Shown: piece after piece, positions 60,196 through 64,000 of the stretch
How positions within the stretch are numbered: position 1 is the stretch's first letter
How the letters are laid out: the number at the start of each line of letters is the position of its first letter
Source of the DNA: Cocos nucifera
Taxonomy: Eukaryota > Streptophyta > Magnoliopsida > Arecales > Arecaceae
Direction: 5' to 3'
Assembly (NCBI GenBank): GCA_006176705.1
Contig: QRFJ01000750.1
Span: 124,001-188,000, forward strand
DNA: 64,000 nt
The notes under the pieces: model-generated
What the model saw: the letters and a program-made list of their open reading frames with translations, nothing else
Databases searched by the model: none
What the model was told of the DNA's origin: nothing
Program-made: the position numbers and the translations under genes

Positions 60196-61449
60196 TTGCG
60201 ACCGCCACTGCCATTTAGCTTTTTTTCGTGCAGACCAGGGGCCGAAAGCTAAGTATATCTTTTCAGAAATCAAAGCCTAGGAATACAATAAGGTACAAGC
60301 AATCCTAAAAAAATCCTGGGTTTTCTAAGAACTAAACATGTTTATTTCTACAAGATTAAGCTGAAAATTCTGCAGGTATTGCACCTGCTGGGGCATCTGT
60401 CTCGCATCTACTGAAGACCTAAGTCCTTTTTTCTTCCCACCGAACTTAGGTTTGGAGACGTTGGTTGATAAAACCATACTTAAATAAGCAGTTCAATCAA
60501 CAAATCCTTCAAAATTTTCAGTCCAATCCGACAAGAATATTCAAATAAGCCCTTAATTATAAATAAAAACTCCTGAAACACCGATCTTAATATCTAAAAC
60601 TGATTCCATGTGCATCTCTTTAACTTCAGATAGTAACAAGTCAAAAACTATTTTCTTATAACCATCATTCAAATTGATGAACTTCCAAGTTGACACCACT
60701 GCACTCAGCAATCCCACCCAATAATCACAACCAAATTCGAACAGCCATCCCCTAAACACACAAAACAAACAACATCGCAGCCTAGTCGGATGATTTTCCT
60801 GTGGTGCTGATGTCCAAATCTGTACAAACAAAAATAAATTTGCACTTATGACTGATACAGAGACATTATTTCTTCCCACTTTTTTTACAAAATGCTTCCA
60901 TCATTCAGATATTAGGAAGCTAATTTATTCTAAAATCTAAATAATCCATACTGCAGAGCTCAAAAACTTTGAAGGTAATTCTTCCAGGACTACGAGACAT
61001 TAGAGAAAAACCTCACCTCTCAATAGTACAACATAAATCTTACATGACAATCTTCACAAATTTTAACAAAGTACTTCAATGCTGGATCCCAGAAAAACAT
61101 TAACTCCTTCACGTACCCCATAAGTATCAGATCTGTGAAGGTCATATCATCAAATGGTGCCATTACATTTTCATTTCATCACAATAAGAGGGAAAATGAA
61201 AAACTTAACAATTACAGAATAAATCAAATAACTGCTATAAAGAGTTCAGATACCTGAAAATCACATCCCCAATCGTAACCTCTCATTCTCAAGGAGGAAA
61301 AGTTTGTTTAATGAGGAATACCATAATATCCAATCCTGCATCACTACTTTTCTAGCACAATCCTCATAAAAAATCATCAGTTATTCCAAAACTTAATGAT
61401 CGTTCATGAAAGAGATGGTCACGTTAACTGTATTCTTTGATAACTGCAG
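60196..61449 (-). other. Downstream region of the EMB2759-like gene
   Basis: It probably includes that gene's 3' UTR. A 108-codon minus-strand open stretch (60879-60553) has no motif that I recognise and no support as a gene. Confidence 0.4.
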
Positions 61450-61864
61450 CTATATGAGATGTGCTTTCTTCAAAAATCGAATAGTTCTGCAATAGCATGG
61501 CCATATCAATTCAATGAAATCCAGATATTTCTCAACTGCCCACTCTTCAAGTTGTTTGAATTTTTGTTTGAAAAGAGCTCTGTAATCTAAGTTTTTGATG
61601 TCTATTATAGGCTTCCAGAAGAGGGCCCAGAGAAATGCTTGAAGCTTTCCCTCAGCAATGTAAGTACTGACCAATGCAGAGTAAATCGGTAGGTCCTTTA
61701 TCAGTCTAGCAGCTTGCATGAAGAGGAAAAAATATAGTGAACAGAGCCCCTGAATGAGTTTTATATAGAAACCGATGATTGGTGGCCCAAGAACCCATAA
61801 AGGTGTCAACTCCTTAGCGACTTCAACTCCATACACCAATTTAACTGCTAGGTACCATGGTATG
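61450..61864 (-). CDS. EMB2759: EMB2759-like protein, last exon
   Basis: The acceptor ttgcag|CATACC at 61865 joins the upstream exon (ending ..LLI plus TT) to give FIPWYLAVKLVYGVEVAKEL. The exon continues TPLWVLGPPIIGFYIKLIQG, two likely membrane segments, a conserved KPIIDIKNLDYRALF block and the end SIRFLKKA-like (CRTIRFLKKAHLI), with the stop at 61450-61452. Open throughout, and it ends where the family ends. The Arabidopsis protein is required for embryo development; plastid location is expected, but the N-terminus is outside the window. Assignment is from recognition, not a search. Confidence 0.78.
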
Positions 61865-63510
61865 CTGCAAGAAACAACACATAAATCAGCTTTCTTTCCT
61901 AGCTAAAAATCTAATCTCATCTCATTGCAGACAATGTGATGATAAGTAGGTAAATAAATTGTAGTAAGATAATCCTACTATGATACGAAACATAGAAAAC
62001 CTTTTGCAATTCTTTGATTCATTGACTACATAAGGATAAATTACACTGAATTGGAGAACCCTGCACCATAAAAAATAAAAATTCACGTCTTTGACAACTT
62101 AATGACTTTACGTACCATATATCTTTAAATAATTAATTAAAACAAAACCCCTCTTATCATATGCAAACTCTTGAAAACACTCAAGCAAAAGGCGAAGTAA
62201 CTTAATAAAGTAAATATCCCATAGCATCAATTTTTTGGATGACAATGATAAAAAGTTTTGAAGTACGTTTAACCGTAACTGAGTGTTAGCACACTCTTAA
62301 CTTTTCTCATGGTTGACCATGGCTTAGGTCAAAGGGAAGCTCTTCTAGAATGTCCAGGTTCTTTACTTTGCCTCTCATGCAAAGATTAAATTCAATCATA
62401 AATTGAAGTGGAAAAATAAAATAAATAGCAAAGAGAGGAACAATATCCAATAAAGCAAAAGCAAATGAATTAACTTTCATTCAATCTGAAGTCATACTTC
62501 TTTGATACCTTTAATACATAATATTGTTGCAAACACCAATATAAACTCCAGATTAAGTCAGGAACTGTAACTTCAACAAGTATTCTTGCCTCCTAGATGC
62601 GGAAAAGTAGTTCTTTACAAAAAAAACTACCTTCCCTGGGGTAGTTTCCTACATTGGTAACTTTCTCCTTGGTGGTTGCTCTTCCAAATAACTTCCTTTT
62701 GGTAGTTAATTACAAGGATAACTACCTACACCTAGCCTCCTGCAATGCTTCTTATATGAGTGACAAGTGGCCAAGCCTGGTTTGTCCAAATATCATTTTA
62801 TACTAACTTAATCAAGAATGCATAGTATTTATTACAATTGGTCAATGACCATTTGTTTATGTTAACACTAAGTCAAAAGTCAAATTACACATAAAAATGT
62901 TAAGCCGTCTTTAGAATTTATTATTGAAGGGTTGTAGGAATGCCAAGCTGCCACAGCAGTATAACACCATCTGTATGGTTAAGATCATATAACATGAAGA
63001 CTTTAGAATTATAGCTGAGACTTGGATGCAAAGGGAGAAATAAGTGGTCAGGGAGACTGTTAATAACACAATTGCAAGAATTTTGGGATACTGGAAACAA
63101 CTTTTAGATAAATTGAAATTATCCCAATATTCTTGGGGTTGTGAAATCAACAGCCCCTCCAATCCTTCCTACTCGCTTCCACCACCTCCTTTCCTTAGTC
63201 AAACAAAAAGCTTCACAATATATTTCCTGCTCATGCAGGGAATATAGAATCCACAAAGCCCTTAACAAAGAATGGAATACACTACCAGAGATCATCATAT
63301 GTGCATAAAGCTACCAATGAAAATCGCCCAAGATATTATTGAAATTGTAGATTATTGCAAGCATGGAGAAAGCGATCTTGCAACCAATCACAATAATTGC
63401 AATCAAAAAAAGATACCATATCAAGTTAATGTTCATATATGAGCACATTCAAACAGAAAAGTTGAACAGCAAAGAACAATTCTGAGCAAAGGCACTATCT
63501 CAGAACTTAC
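61865..63510 (-). other. Intron of the EMB2759-like gene (1646 bp)
   Basis: Donor gtaagt at 63510-63505, acceptor ttgcag ending 61865. AT-rich. A block at about 62600-62735 with repeated aactacc / ggtagtt words could be a small inverted-repeat insert. No coding. Confidence 0.7.
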
Positions 63511-63960
63511 AATATCAATAATGGGACAGATATTGCTGCATCAAGTCCCAGGAAGTATACCACCGCAGCCTTCAGCATATTCCCTGCACTCATTCTCAAA
63601 GTTACATGTTGACCTTCGATTGTTACATTCTCGGCAGGTTCTTCGTGGAAGTTTCCATCCATTCTCAGACTAGGTGTCTGTGTTCGCAACATGATCAACC
63701 ACTTTCTGAATAGTTTTTGTATTGCAAGAGATCCAACTGTAGTTTCCTCCCTGACTTCAGGTGCATACGATAGTGGATGCTTTTGCACATCATGAGAATC
63801 TGACAGAATTTCTTCTCTCTCTTGTTGTGCAGAGAGCTGAACTGGTGCCTTGGGAAATTTTGAGCCACAATCTCTGCCTTCTTGTTCATCATTCTGGACA
63901 TTGCCTTTAAACGATGAGACTTTGAAAGCTTTGCTTTTTAGTAAAATGACAGGTTGGCCT
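63511..63960 (-). CDS. EMB2759: EMB2759-like protein, internal exon
   Basis: The frame is open across the exon and beyond it to the window edge region. A likely acceptor is ctgtaccag|AGG at 63961, giving 450 bp; a start further upstream is possible. The N-terminal half is a variable hydrophilic stretch (QEREEILSDSHDVQKHPLS). The C-terminal half is conserved: LFRKWLIMLRTQTPS, then MLKAAVVYFLGLDAAISVPL, the first membrane segment. The donor splits a Phe codon (TT|C), and the next exon supplies the C. Confidence 0.72.
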
Positions 63961-64000
63961 CTGGTACAGCAAGCAAAATAATGCAAGAGAATTTTCAGCA

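Noticed and set aside
60553..60879. 108-codon minus-strand frame as a gene
   Set aside because: No motif, no splice context and only modest length; it lies in the probable 3' region of the EMB2759-like gene.

Overview
The window is plant nuclear DNA: intron-bearing genes, plant-specific families and a very high load of nested transposable elements. Protein similarity and the LTR families suggest a large-genome monocot, most likely a palm. That assignment comes from recognition, not from a search.

Two host genes are visible, both on the minus strand. The left third (1-22295) is one FAR1-RELATED SEQUENCE (FRS)-type gene, a domesticated MULE transposase. Exon 1 is 21161-22295, exon 2 is 20829-20906, and exon 3 runs from 1607 off the left edge. 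All three junctions have GT/AG sites and matching phase. The intron between exons 2 and 3 would be about 19.2 kb and is packed with transposons. The gene carries two disruptions: a one-base excess in exon 1 near 22040 and an in-frame TAA in exon 3 at 1503-1505. It is therefore a pseudogene, a truncated-product allele or a sequence with base errors. At the right end is the 3' part of an EMBRYO DEFECTIVE 2759-like gene (exons 61450-61864 and 63511-about 63960), intact as far as it can be seen.

Contents of the giant FRS intron, left to right: mostly unassigned AT-rich DNA (1608-4741); a gag-only Ty3/gypsy element with two 1.6-kb LTRs and a third related LTR-like block (4742-about 10880); a MULE-like element with a 10-bp target duplication (11465-12378); a 5.5-kb Ty3/gypsy Tat-type element with a 5-bp target duplication and several GC-rich minisatellites (13261-18786); and a second MULE-like element with a 9-bp target duplication, inserted into a 150-bp tandem repeat (19809-20331).

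Between the two genes (about 22.3-61.4 kb) lie: the FRS upstream region with three CACGTG boxes; a decayed 15-kb Ty3/gypsy Tat element (23149-38144) with gag, protease, RT, two RNase H domains, integrase and an antisense ORF, split by a 3.9-kb CACTA element (30630-34544) that holds a long hairpin; a Ty1/copia element (38979-50776) whose 5' LTR was hit by a second copia-type gag-only element (39886-45809); a decayed LINE on the minus strand (about 51240-57710) split by a triple-LTR TRIM (53117-53837); and two inverted-repeat elements (about 57870-58590 and 59275-60195).

No intact autonomous transposon is visible. Nesting gives relative ages: the copia element is older than the gag-only element inside it, the Tat element is older than the CACTA, and the LINE is older than the TRIM. 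I see no tRNA, rRNA or organellar insert.
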